From: Nocardioides sp.
Lineage (GTDB): Bacteria > Actinomycetota > Actinomycetes > Propionibacteriales > Nocardioidaceae
Direction of reading: 5' to 3'
Length of the DNA stretch: 30,049 nt
NCBI GenBank assembly: GCA_031177735.1
Contig: JAPSKJ010000004.1
Span: 1 to 30,049, forward strand
The translations under genes were made by a program, and so were the position numbers. Under the pieces are notes generated by a model. The model did no database searches, had not been told where the DNA came from, and was given only the letters and a program-made list of their open reading frames with translations. Shown here piece after piece: positions 20,902 through 28,915 of the stretch. Each line of letters begins with the position of its first letter. Position 1 is the stretch's first letter.

Positions 20902-22299
20902 GTGACCCACTTCGATGTCCTCGTTCTTGGTGCTGGCCCCGGCGGTTACGTCGCGGCCATTCGTGCGGCTCAGCTCGGCAAGTCCGTTGCGGTGGTCGAA
21001 GACAAGTACTGGGGCGGTGTCTGCCTCAACGTCGGCTGCATCCCCTCCAAGGCGCTGCTGCGCAACGCCGAGATCGCCCACATCCTCACCCACGAGAAGT
21101 CGACCTTCGGCATCTCGGGTGAGGCGACGATGGACTTCGCGACCACGCACAAGCGCAGCCGGGGCGTGGCCGAGGCGAGCGCCAAGGGCGTCCACTACCT
21201 GATGAAGAAGAACAAGATCACCGAGATCGACGGCTGGGGCACCCTGACCGGCCCGAAGTCGGTGGACGTCAAGGGCGCCGACGGCCAGACCACGTCGTAC
21301 TCCTGCGACAACCTGATCATCGCGACCGGCGCGAAGGTCCGGCTCGTGCCGGGCGTCACGCTCTCGGACAACGTGGTCACCTACGAGGAGCAGATCCTCA
21401 CCGACCAGCTGCCCGGCTCGATCATCATCGGCGGGTCCGGGGCGATCGGCGTCGAGTTCGCCTACGTCATGAAGAACTTCGGCGTCGACGTGACCATCGT
21501 GGAGTTCCTGGACCGGATGGTCCCCACCGAGGACGCCGACGTCTCCAAGGAGCTCCTCAAGCACTACAAGAAGCTCGGCGTGAAGGTGCTCCTCTCCACC
21601 GCCGTGAAGGGCGTCGAGGACACCGGCTCGGGGGTCAAGGTCACCGTCGCCCCGGCCGGCGGCGGCGACGAGCAGGTGCTCGAGGCCGACAAGTTCCTGG
21701 CGGCGTTCGGCTTCGCGCCGCGCACCGAGGGCTACGGCCTGGAGAACACCGGCGTCGAGCTGACCGAGCGCGGCGCCATCGCGGTCGACGCCCGCGGCCG
21801 CACCAACGTCCAGGGCGTCTACGCGATCGGCGACGTCACCGGCAAGCTCATGCTGGCCCACACCGCCGAGGCGATGGGCGTCGTGGCCGCCGAGACGATC
21901 GCCGACGCCGAGACGCTCGAGATCAACTTCGACATGATCCCGCGAGCCACCTTCTGCCAGCCGCAGATCGCCTCGTTCGGCTACTCCGAGGCGCAGGCCA
22001 AGGAGAGGGGCTACGACGTCAAGACGTCGTCGTTCCCGTTCTCCGCGAACGGCAAGGCGCGCGGCATGGCCGAGACCGCCGGCTTCGTGAAGATCGTGGC
22101 GGACGCCGAGCACAACGAGATCCTGGGTGCCCACATGATCGGCCCGGAGGTCACCGAGCTCCTGCCCGCGCTGACCCTGGCCCAGCAGTGGGACCTCACC
22201 GCCGACGAGGTCGCCCGCAACATCTTCGCGCACCCGACCCTGTCGGAGGCGATGAAGGAGGCCATCGAGGGCATCGCGGGGCACATGATCAACCTGTGA
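20902..22299 (+). CDS. lpdA: Dihydrolipoyl dehydrogenase
   Basis: The 465-residue flavoprotein is the E3 subunit of the pyruvate, 2-oxoglutarate and branched-chain dehydrogenase complexes, re-oxidising dihydrolipoamide with NAD+. Seen in order: the FAD-binding GAGPGGYVAA (10-19), the redox disulfide in GGVCLNVGCIPSK (C41 and C46), the NAD-binding IIGGSGAIGVEFAYV, the second FAD motif YAIGDVTGKLMLAHTAEAMG, and the C-terminal FAHPTLSEAMKEA, which supplies the catalytic His-Glu pair of the dimer. All active-site residues are intact. It is the closer of two paralogues here to classical E3, with the quinone dehydrogenase-like copy 215 bp downstream. The GTG start suits the leaderless promoter at 20889. 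It is followed by a strong terminator. Confidence 0.96.
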   Translation: MTHFDVLVLGAGPGGYVAAIRAAQLGKSVAVVEDKYWGGVCLNVGCIPSKALLRNAEIAHILTHEKSTFGISGEATMDFATTHKRSRGVAEASAKGVHYLMKKNKITEIDGWGTLTGPKSVDVKGADGQTTSYSCDNLIIATGAKVRLVPGVTLSDNVVTYEEQILTDQLPGSIIIGGSGAIGVEFAYVMKNFGVDVTIVEFLDRMVPTEDADVSKELLKHYKKLGVKVLLSTAVKGVEDTGSGVKVTVAPAGGGDEQVLEADKFLAAFGFAPRTEGYGLENTGVELTERGAIAVDARGRTNVQGVYAIGDVTGKLMLAHTAEAMGVVAAETIADAETLEINFDMIPRATFCQPQIASFGYSEAQAKERGYDVKTSSFPFSANGKARGMAETAGFVKIVADAEHNEILGAHMIGPEVTELLPALTLAQQWDLTADEVARNIFAHPTLSEAMKEAIEGIAGHMINL

Positions 22300-22321
22300 C
22301 CTGAGCGGTCACCAGGCGTGG

Positions 22322-22352
22322 AGCCCCAGGCGCACCAGGTGCGTCTGGGGCT
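22322..22352 (+). terminator. Hairpin terminator after lpdA
   Basis: Arms 22322-22335 and 22339-22352 pair over 14 bp (one G-U) with a 3-nt loop, 22 bases after the lpdA stop, followed by TCACGCATTTC with a short T run. It separates lpdA from the second flavoprotein gene. The rest of this 215-bp gap (to 22514) has no gene and no strong promoter motif beyond the AAGAAT noted at 22502. Confidence 0.85.
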
Positions 22353-22501
22353 TCACGCATTTCTCGACCCCGGGGTTGCGGACGGCCCGCCGCAGCGCAG
22401 GACGGGCCGGCTCCGGTGTCTGGGTGAGCACGCGCTGTGGCGCCCACCGCTCGGAGGCCGCGGGCCCACCGGCCGATGCCGGCCGACGGTGCCGCCCCTG
22501 C

Positions 22502-22507
22502 AAGAAT
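22502..22507 (+). promoter_or_regulatory. Weak leaderless -10 candidate for the quinone dehydrogenase gene
   Basis: AAGAAT lies 7 nt before the ATG at 22515. It misses the first T of TANNNT. An ATG at 22506 overlaps it, so either this is the promoter (start 22515) or the protein has three extra residues (start 22506) and the promoter lies further upstream. Confidence 0.3.
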
Positions 22508-22514
22508 GACGACC

Positions 22515-23921
22515 ATGGCGGGTGTGGTGATCATCGGCGGCGGTCCAGGCGGTTACGAGGCGGCGCTGGTGGCGACCCAGCTCGGCGCGGAGGTGACCCT
22601 GGTCGACCGTGACGGCCTCGGCGGATCCGCGGTGCTGACCGACTGCGTGCCCAGCAAGACCCTCATCGCCACCTCCGACCTGATGGCCGAGGTCTCCGGC
22701 TCCGCCGAGCTCGGCATCCTCGCGGCCGACCACCAGGGCGACGCCGCCACCACGGTCGAGGCCGACCTGGCGCGGGTCAACGCCCGGGTGAAGGCGCTCG
22801 CCGCCGCGCAGTCCGCCGACATCGAGGAGCGTCTGGTCCGCCACGGCGTGCGGATCGTCCACGGCCGGGGCCGGCTGGACGGGCCGCACACGGTCGTCGC
22901 GACCCTCGCCGACGGCACCGAGGAGCGGATCCCCGCCGACGGCGTGCTGCTCGCCACCGGCGCCTCGCCCCGCACGCTGCCCTCCGCACAGCCCGACGGC
23001 GAGCGGATCCTGACCTGGGAGCAGGTCTACGACCTCGACGAGATGCCCTCCGAGCTCATCGTGGTCGGCTCCGGTGTCACCGGTGCCGAGTTCGCGAGCG
23101 CCTACCTCGCCCTCGGCGTGCCGGTGACCCTCGTGAGCAGCCGCGACATGATCCTGCCCGGCGAGGACGCCGACGCGGCCGGCGTACTCGAGGAGGTGCT
23201 GACCCGCAAGGGCATGAAGCTTCTCGGCAAGTCCCGCATGCAGTCGGTGGCGCGCGAGGGCGACACGGTGACGGTCACCCTCACCGACGGCCGCACCGTG
23301 CAGGGCTCGCACTGCATCCTGGCGCTCGGCTCGGTGCCCAACACCGCGGGCCTCGGGCTGGAGGAGGCGGGGGTCCACCTCGACGAGGGCGGGTTCATCA
23401 AGGTCGACCGGGTCTCGCGCACCTCCGCCAGGGGCGTGTACGCCGCCGGCGACTGCACCGGCGTGTTCATGCTCGCCTCGGTGGCCGCCATGCAGGGCCG
23501 GATCGCCATGTGGCACGCGCTCGGTGACGCCGTCACTCCGCTCGACCTGAAGAAGGTCAGCTCCAACGTCTTCACCGCCCCCGAGATCGCCACCGTCGGC
23601 TGGACGCAGAAGGCGGTCGACGCCGGCGAGATCCAGGCGGAGGTCGTCATGCTTCCGCTGGCGACGAACGCCCGCGCGAAGATGCAGGGCGTGCACGACG
23701 GCTTCGTGAAGCTGCTCTGCCGGCCCGGCACCGGCACCGTCATCGGGGGAGTGGTGGTCGGTCCGCGGGCCAGCGAGCTGATCCACCCGGTCTCCCTGGC
23801 CGTGGCGGAGTCGCTGACGGCCGACCAGCTGGCCAACGCCTTCACCGTCTACCCCTCGATGAGCGGCTCGATCGCCGAGGCCGCGCGGCGTCTGCACAAG
23901 GCGGAGCACCTCAGCTTCTGA
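22515..23921 (+). CDS. NAD(P)H-quinone dehydrogenase, Rv3303c (LpdA)-like flavoprotein
   Basis: The 468-residue protein has the fold of flavoprotein disulfide reductases: FAD motif VVIIGGGPGGYEAAL at the start, ATGASPRTLPSAQPDGERILTW, NAD(P) motif VVGSGVTGAEFASAYLALG, and YAAGDCTGVFMLASVAAMQGR. The redox motif reads GGSAVLTDCVPSK, so the first cysteine of CxxxxC is Ala39 and only C44 remains; the C-terminal HPTxSE is replaced by VYPSMSGS. It therefore cannot act as a lipoamide dehydrogenase. The same changes occur in Mycobacterium tuberculosis Rv3303c, which reduces quinones with NAD(P)H and protects from oxidative stress. Long stretches such as PSAQPDGERILTW and VVGSGVTGAEF agree with that protein as I remember it. 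The start at 22515 or 22506 is open. Confidence 0.92.
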   Translation: MAGVVIIGGGPGGYEAALVATQLGAEVTLVDRDGLGGSAVLTDCVPSKTLIATSDLMAEVSGSAELGILAADHQGDAATTVEADLARVNARVKALAAAQSADIEERLVRHGVRIVHGRGRLDGPHTVVATLADGTEERIPADGVLLATGASPRTLPSAQPDGERILTWEQVYDLDEMPSELIVVGSGVTGAEFASAYLALGVPVTLVSSRDMILPGEDADAAGVLEEVLTRKGMKLLGKSRMQSVAREGDTVTVTLTDGRTVQGSHCILALGSVPNTAGLGLEEAGVHLDEGGFIKVDRVSRTSARGVYAAGDCTGVFMLASVAAMQGRIAMWHALGDAVTPLDLKKVSSNVFTAPEIATVGWTQKAVDAGEIQAEVVMLPLATNARAKMQGVHDGFVKLLCRPGTGTVIGGVVVGPRASELIHPVSLAVAESLTADQLANAFTVYPSMSGSIAEAARRLHKAEHLSF

Positions 23922-23994
23922 CGCGGTCCGCAGCGCCCTGGCCGCACCCGCTGACCCCCTCGGGCCGAAGTCCCGGCAACCTCGCCGCGTCCGC

Positions 23995-24000
23995 TAGCGT
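23995..24000 (+). promoter_or_regulatory. Candidate -10 box for the SpoIID/LytB-domain gene
   Basis: TAGCGT fits TANNNT and would start a transcript near 24007 with a leader of about 32 nt carrying GGAG at 24029-24032, six bases before the ATG. This contrasts with the leaderless genes nearby. No clear terminator is seen in the 117-bp gap after the preceding gene. Confidence 0.45.
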
Positions 24001-24038
24001 CACAGATCGTCTTCACCCCTCGAACAACGGAGCTCTGG

Positions 24039-25274
24039 ATGCGCCTACGACGGTTCGTCACCGCCACCCTCGCCCTGACCGCCACCGCCGCCCTCGCGGC
24101 CGGCACGGGCGTTGTCCCCGCCGCTGCCGACGAGGCCCTTCCGGTGGCCCCGGGAGCGACCCTCACCGTGACCGGCAACGGCTACGGCCACGGCAAGGGG
24201 ATGTCGCAGTGGGGCGCCGAGGGTGCTGCCCGGCAGGGCCTGGGCTACCAGCAGATCCTCGCCTTCTACTACCCCGGCACGCAGTGGGGCAGCATCGGGG
24301 GCAAGGTGTCGGTGCTGATCACCGACGACACCAGCAAGAACGTCGTCGTCGCGGCACGCAAGGGCCTCAAGGCCCAGCAGGTCGGCAAGCAGCGCAAGCT
24401 GCGCCTGGACCGGATCCGCCCGTCGGCGAAGCGGTGGAAGATCACCCCGATGCCGGGCGGTCGCAGCAAGCTGCAGTACAAGACCAACCGCTGGCGCAAG
24501 CAGGGCGTGTTCGCCGGCGAGCTGCAGTTCACCGCGGGCCGGCAGCCCACCCGCCTGTTCGTGCCCGGCGGCAGCGTGGAGTACCGCGGCATCCTGCGCT
24601 CGGCCATGCCGACGGCCGGCTCGATGGACCGCGACACCGTCAACATCGTGCCCTTCGACCTCTACCTGCAGGGCGTCGTGCCGAGCGAGGTCCCGGCCTC
24701 CTGGCAGCCCGCGGCGCTGCAGGCGCAGGCCGTCGCGGCCCGCACCTACGCCGCCTTCGAGCAGGCCGACGCTCCCGCCGGCCGGCACTACCAGATCTGC
24801 GACTCCGAGAGCTGCCAGGTCTACGGCGGCTACTCCAACGAGGAGCCGCAGACCAACGCTGCCATCCAGGCCACCAAGGGCCAGATCCTGACCAGCGGCG
24901 GCGCGCCGGCATTCACCCAGTTCTCCGCGAGCAACGGCGGCTACAGCGTCAAGGGTGGGTTCGACTACCTGCCGGCCCAGGCCGACCCCTACGACCGCGT
25001 CGTCGCCCATGGCAACATCGGCTGGAAGGCCCCGGTCACCGCCGCCGAGATCCAGGCGGCGTGGCCCACCATCGGCACCCTGACCTCGGTGCAGGTGCTC
25101 AGCCGCGACGGCAGGGGCGACTGGGGCGGGCGGGTGACCAGCCTGCGGCTGACCGGCACGGCGGCCAGCGTCGACGTCACCGGTGACGACTTCCGCTCCG
25201 AGCTGGGCCTGAAGTCCACGTGGTTCGTCTTCGACGGCACCCCGGGGTCCGCTCGGGCGACCACGGTCGGCTGA
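24039..25274 (+). CDS. Secreted SpoIID/LytB-domain protein
   Basis: The 411-residue protein begins with a Sec signal peptide (RLRR, Ala/Leu-rich core, probable cleavage after A30). The mature part opens with GNGYGHGKGMSQWGAEGAARQG (about 47-68, broken here only by naming) and later VPFDLYLQGVVPSEVPASW, in which E217 corresponds to the catalytic glutamate of SpoIID lytic transglycosylases, followed by LQAQAVAARTYA. H250, C254 and C259 fall where SpoIID proteins carry zinc ligands. SpoIID cleaves glycan strands lacking stem peptides. In non-sporulating Actinobacteria, members of this family are found in the envelope, probably acting on peptidoglycan. A basic Lys/Arg-rich stretch (about 105-155) may bind wall polymers. 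ATG 24039 has GGAG six bases upstream. Confidence 0.9.
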   Translation: MRLRRFVTATLALTATAALAAGTGVVPAAADEALPVAPGATLTVTGNGYGHGKGMSQWGAEGAARQGLGYQQILAFYYPGTQWGSIGGKVSVLITDDTSKNVVVAARKGLKAQQVGKQRKLRLDRIRPSAKRWKITPMPGGRSKLQYKTNRWRKQGVFAGELQFTAGRQPTRLFVPGGSVEYRGILRSAMPTAGSMDRDTVNIVPFDLYLQGVVPSEVPASWQPAALQAQAVAARTYAAFEQADAPAGRHYQICDSESCQVYGGYSNEEPQTNAAIQATKGQILTSGGAPAFTQFSASNGGYSVKGGFDYLPAQADPYDRVVAHGNIGWKAPVTAAEIQAAWPTIGTLTSVQVLSRDGRGDWGGRVTSLRLTGTAASVDVTGDDFRSELGLKSTWFVFDGTPGSARATTVG

Positions 25275-25291
25275 GCTCCGGCCAGTACACG

Positions 25292-25333
25292 CGAACGAGG
25301 GCCCCCGACCGAGACGGTCGGGGGCCCTGTTCG
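25292..25333. terminator. Bidirectional terminator between SpoIID/LytB-domain gene and pyc
   Basis: Arms 25298-25310 and 25316-25328 pair perfectly over 13 bp with a 5-nt loop. After a one-base bulge another five pairs follow (25292-25296 with 25329-25333). It lies between two convergent genes and can stop transcription from either side. Confidence 0.88.
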
Positions 25334-25362
25334 TCGTGATCTGGTCGGGTGACGGGCTGGGC

Positions 25363-28300
25363 TCAGGACAGCACGAGCACCAGGTCGCCGCCGTCGACGG
25401 ACTGGGGGTTGCCGACGGCGAGCCGTGTCACCGTGCCGTCGATCGGTGCGGTGATCGCGGCCTCCATCTTCATCGCCTCGATGGTGGCCACCGTGTCGCC
25501 GGCCTTGACCTGGTCGCCGACCGCGACGCTGGGTGTCACCACGCCCTGGAAGGGCGCGGCCACGTGGCCGGGCTGGCTGGTGTCGGCCTTCTCCGCCGCG
25601 GCCGCGTCGGCCTCGACGGAGCGGTCGCGCACCGGGATGGGCCGCATCTGTCCGTTGATGGTGCACATCACGGTGCGGATGCCGCGCTCGTCCGGTTCAC
25701 CGATCGCCCGCACGCCGAGGATGATCTGCTTGCCCTCGGAGAGGGTGACCGGGTGCTCCTCACCGAAGCGCATGCCGTAGAGGAACTCCAGGGTGGGCAG
25801 CACCGACAGGTCGCCCCAGCGCGAGCGCGCCTCCTCGAACTCCCGCGTCGGGCCCGGGAAGAGCAGGCGGTTGAGGGTCGCCCGACGCACGCTCGCGTCG
25901 CCTCGCAGCGCCTCCTCGTCCTCCGCGGAGATCTCCTCGGCCGGCGCCTGCCAGGAGCGGCCCTCGATCGCCTTGGCGCGGAACGGCTCGGGCCACCCGC
26001 CCGGCGGGTCACCGAGCTCGCCGTGCAGGAAGCCGATCACCGAGGCCGGGATGTCGTACGCCGACGGGTCGGCCGCGAACTCCGCAGGATCGGCACCCGC
26101 GGCCACCAGGGAGAGCGCGAGGTCACCGATGACCTTCGAGGACGGCGTCACCTTCGGCACCCGGCCGAGGATGTCGTTGGCGGCGGCGTACATGTCCTCG
26201 ATCTGCTCGAACTTCTCACCGAGGCCGAGCGCGATCGCCTGCTGGCGGAGGTTGGACAGCTGGCCGCCGGGGATCTCGTGGCGGTAGACCCGGCCGGTCG
26301 GCGCGTCGAGCCCGGACTCGAACGGCGCGTAGACCCGCCGGGCGGCCTCCCAGTAGGGCTCGAGCGCGTTGACCGCCGCCAGGTCGAGCCCGGTGTCGCG
26401 CTCGGAGAAGTCCGTCGCGGCCACCAGGGCCGACAGCGGAGGCTGCGAGGTGGTGCCGGCCATCGCCGCACTCGCGGCGTCGACGGCATCCACCCCGGCC
26501 TCGATCGCCGCGGTGAGGGTGGCGAGCTGGCCGCCGGGCGTGTCGTGGGTGTGCAGGTGCACCGGCAGGTCGAAGCGCTGCCGCAGGGCGGTGACCAGCT
26601 GCCGGGCGGCCGGCGCGCGGAGCAGCCCGGCCATGTCCTTGATCGCCAGCACGTGGGCGCCCGCCTCGACGATCTGCTCGGCCAGGCGCAGGTAGTAGTC
26701 GAGGGTGTAGAGCTTCTCGTCCGGGGAGGACAGGTCGCCGGTGTAGCACAGCGCGACCTCGGCGACGGCGGTGCCGGTGGAGCGGACCGCCTCGATCGCC
26801 GGCCGCATCTGCTCGACGTCGTTGAGCGCGTCGAAGATGCGGAAGACGTCGATGCCGGTGGCGGTGGCCTCCTCGACGAACGCCTGGGTGACCGAGGCGG
26901 GGTAGGGCGTGTAGCCGACCGTGTTGCGGCCCCGCAGCAGCATCTGCAGGCAGATGTTGGGCACGGCCTGGCGCAGGGCGGCCAGCCGCTCCCACGGGTC
27001 TTCGGAGAGGAAGCGCAGCGCGACGTCGTAGGTCGCCCCGCCCCAGCACTCCAGCGACCACAGCTGCGGCGTCATCCGCGCCACGTGCCCGGCGACACCG
27101 AGCAGGTCGCGGGTGCGCACGCGGGTCGCGAGCAGCGACTGGTGGGCGTCGCGGAAGGTCGTGTCGGTGACGGCGACGCGGTGCTGGGCGCGCAGCTCGG
27201 CGGCGAAGGCCTCCGGGCCGATGGCGAGCAGCCGCTGGCGGGTGCCGTCGGGTGCCGGCACCTCGAGCGACAGCGGGGGGAGCTTGGTGGAGGGGTCGAG
27301 GCTGACCGGAGCCGGGCCGTAGGGCTGGTTGACCGTCACGTCGGCCAGGTAGGTCAGCAGCCGGGTGCCGCGGTCGGCGCTCGAGCGGGACTGCAGCAGC
27401 TGCGGGTGGGTCTCGATGAAGCTGGTGGTGATCCGGCCGGCCTCGAAGTCGGGGTCGCGCAGCAGGGCCTGGAGGAACGGGATGTTGGTGGCGACGCCCC
27501 GGATCCGGAACTCGTCGACCGCACGGCGCGCACGCCGGACGGCGTCCTCGAAGGTGCGTCCGCGGCAGGTCAGCTTCGAGAGCATCGAGTCGAAGTGGGC
27601 GGAGACCTGGGCGCCGGAGTAGGTGGTGCCGCCGTCGACGCGGACGCCGGCGCCGCCGGGGGAGCGGTAGGTGGTGATGACGCCGGTGTCGGGACGGAAC
27701 CCGTTGGCGGGGTCCTCGGTGGTGATCCGGCACTGCAGCGCGGCGCCGCGCAGCCGCACGGTGTCCTGGGAGAGGCCGAGGTCGGCGAGCGTCTCACCGG
27801 ACGCGATCCGCAGCTGTGCCTGGACCAGGTCGACGTCGGTGACCTCCTCGGTGACCGTGTGCTCGACCTGGATCCGGGGGTTCATCTCGATGAAGACGTA
27901 GTTGCCGTCCGGGTCGAGCAGGAACTCGACCGTGCCGGCGCAGAAGTAGCCGATGTGACGGGCGAACTTCACCGCGTCGGCGCAGATCCGCTCGCGCAGC
28001 TCCGGGTCGAGGTTGGGCGCCGGGGCGATCTCGACGACCTTCTGGTGGCGGCGCTGCACCGAGCAGTCCCGCTCGAAGAGGTGGATGACGCCGTCGTCCC
28101 CGGTGCCGTCGGCGAGGATCTGCACCTCGATGTGGCGCGGCTCAACGACCGCCTGCTCGATGAAGACCGTCGGGTCGCCGAAGGCGGCCTCGGCCTCGCG
28201 CATGCACGTCTCGACCGCCTCGCGCAGCTTGCTCATGCCCGGGCCGGGGTCGTCGACCCGGCGCATCCCTCGGCCGCCTCCACCGGCGACCGCCTTGACG

Positions 28301-28767
28301 AAGAGCGGGAACCGCAGGCCCTCCGCCGCGGTGACCAGGGCGTCGACGTCGGTGGACGGCGCGACGCTGGCCAGGGTCGGCACCCCGGCCTCCTTGGCCG
28401 CGGCGATCGCCCGCGCCTTGTTGCCGGTCAGCTCCAGCACGTCGGCCGGTGGGCCGACGAAGGTGATGCCGGCGTTGACGCAGGCCTCAGCCAGCGCGGG
28501 GTTCTCCGACAGGAAGCCGTAGCCGGGATAGATCGCGTCGGCGCCGGCCTGCACCGCGACGGCGACGATCGCCTCGGGATCGAGGTAGCTGCGCACCGGG
28601 TGGCCGCGCTCGCCGATCTCGTAGGCCTCGTCGGCCTTGAAGCGGTGCTCCGAGCCACGGTCCTCGTAGGGGAAGACGGCGACCGTCTTCGCGCCCAGCT
28701 CATAGGCCGCCCGGAAGCCTCGGATCGCGATCTCACCCCGGTTTGCCACCAGCACTTTGCGGAACAT
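25363..28767 (-). CDS. pyc: Pyruvate carboxylase
   Basis: The 1134-residue single-chain enzyme carboxylates pyruvate to oxaloacetate, the main anaplerotic step. From the N-terminus: biotin carboxylase domain (FRKVLVANRGEIAIRGFRA, ATP-grasp glycine loop FVKAVAGGGGRGMRRV, then EMNPRIQVEHTVTEEVT); carboxyltransferase domain from about residue 535 (TTFRDAHQSLLATR, AIKDMAGLL, HTHDTPGG); the central allosteric region; and the biotin carrier domain with EAMKMEAA, biotinylated lysine K1100. All parts are intact and length is normal. ATG 28767 is 6 nt behind TAGGTT, so the transcript should be leaderless. It converges on the SpoIID/LytB-domain gene with a shared terminator. Confidence 0.98.
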   Translation of the reverse strand: MFRKVLVANRGEIAIRGFRAAYELGAKTVAVFPYEDRGSEHRFKADEAYEIGERGHPVRSYLDPEAIVAVAVQAGADAIYPGYGFLSENPALAEACVNAGITFVGPPADVLELTGNKARAIAAAKEAGVPTLASVAPSTDVDALVTAAEGLRFPLFVKAVAGGGGRGMRRVDDPGPGMSKLREAVETCMREAEAAFGDPTVFIEQAVVEPRHIEVQILADGTGDDGVIHLFERDCSVQRRHQKVVEIAPAPNLDPELRERICADAVKFARHIGYFCAGTVEFLLDPDGNYVFIEMNPRIQVEHTVTEEVTDVDLVQAQLRIASGETLADLGLSQDTVRLRGAALQCRITTEDPANGFRPDTGVITTYRSPGGAGVRVDGGTTYSGAQVSAHFDSMLSKLTCRGRTFEDAVRRARRAVDEFRIRGVATNIPFLQALLRDPDFEAGRITTSFIETHPQLLQSRSSADRGTRLLTYLADVTVNQPYGPAPVSLDPSTKLPPLSLEVPAPDGTRQRLLAIGPEAFAAELRAQHRVAVTDTTFRDAHQSLLATRVRTRDLLGVAGHVARMTPQLWSLECWGGATYDVALRFLSEDPWERLAALRQAVPNICLQMLLRGRNTVGYTPYPASVTQAFVEEATATGIDVFRIFDALNDVEQMRPAIEAVRSTGTAVAEVALCYTGDLSSPDEKLYTLDYYLRLAEQIVEAGAHVLAIKDMAGLLRAPAARQLVTALRQRFDLPVHLHTHDTPGGQLATLTAAIEAGVDAVDAASAAMAGTTSQPPLSALVAATDFSERDTGLDLAAVNALEPYWEAARRVYAPFESGLDAPTGRVYRHEIPGGQLSNLRQQAIALGLGEKFEQIEDMYAAANDILGRVPKVTPSSKVIGDLALSLVAAGADPAEFAADPSAYDIPASVIGFLHGELGDPPGGWPEPFRAKAIEGRSWQAPAEEISAEDEEALRGDASVRRATLNRLLFPGPTREFEEARSRWGDLSVLPTLEFLYGMRFGEEHPVTLSEGKQIILGVRAIGEPDERGIRTVMCTINGQMRPIPVRDRSVEADAAAAEKADTSQPGHVAAPFQGVVTPSVAVGDQVKAGDTVATIEAMKMEAAITAPIDGTVTRLAVGNPQSVDGGDLVLVLS

Positions 28768-28773
28768 GGCAGA

Positions 28774-28779
28774 AACCTA
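28774..28779 (-). promoter_or_regulatory. -10 box of the leaderless pyc promoter
   Basis: Minus-strand TAGGTT is followed by 6 nt (TCTGCC) and the ATG of pyc. It is an exact TANNNT match in a relatively A/T-rich patch. The remaining 28780-28915 gap has no other clear signal. Confidence 0.65.
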
Positions 28780-28915
28780 TCCACGCCGGCGATGCCGACG
28801 AGTAGCCCGTCTCATCTCCCGGCACAGGAAGTTCCGGACGCCTCGTCGCGACACGGGTGATCGCGCCGTCCAGGCTCGCCGCCGGTCGTGCGGCCCGCGC
28901 TCCGGCCCGTCCGGT

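Noticed and set aside
20371..22284. Minus-strand frame that would fuse an antisense-lpdA stretch to the GGCT-like protein
   Set aside because: Only the last 149 residues look like a real protein, and a GTG with a leaderless promoter stands at 20820.
25336..28860. A very long open frame opposite pyc, coding for an Asp/Val/Gly/Arg-rich protein
   Set aside because: It mirrors the third-position G/C bias of pyc, has low-complexity composition and no recognisable motif. pyc on the other strand is complete with all domains.
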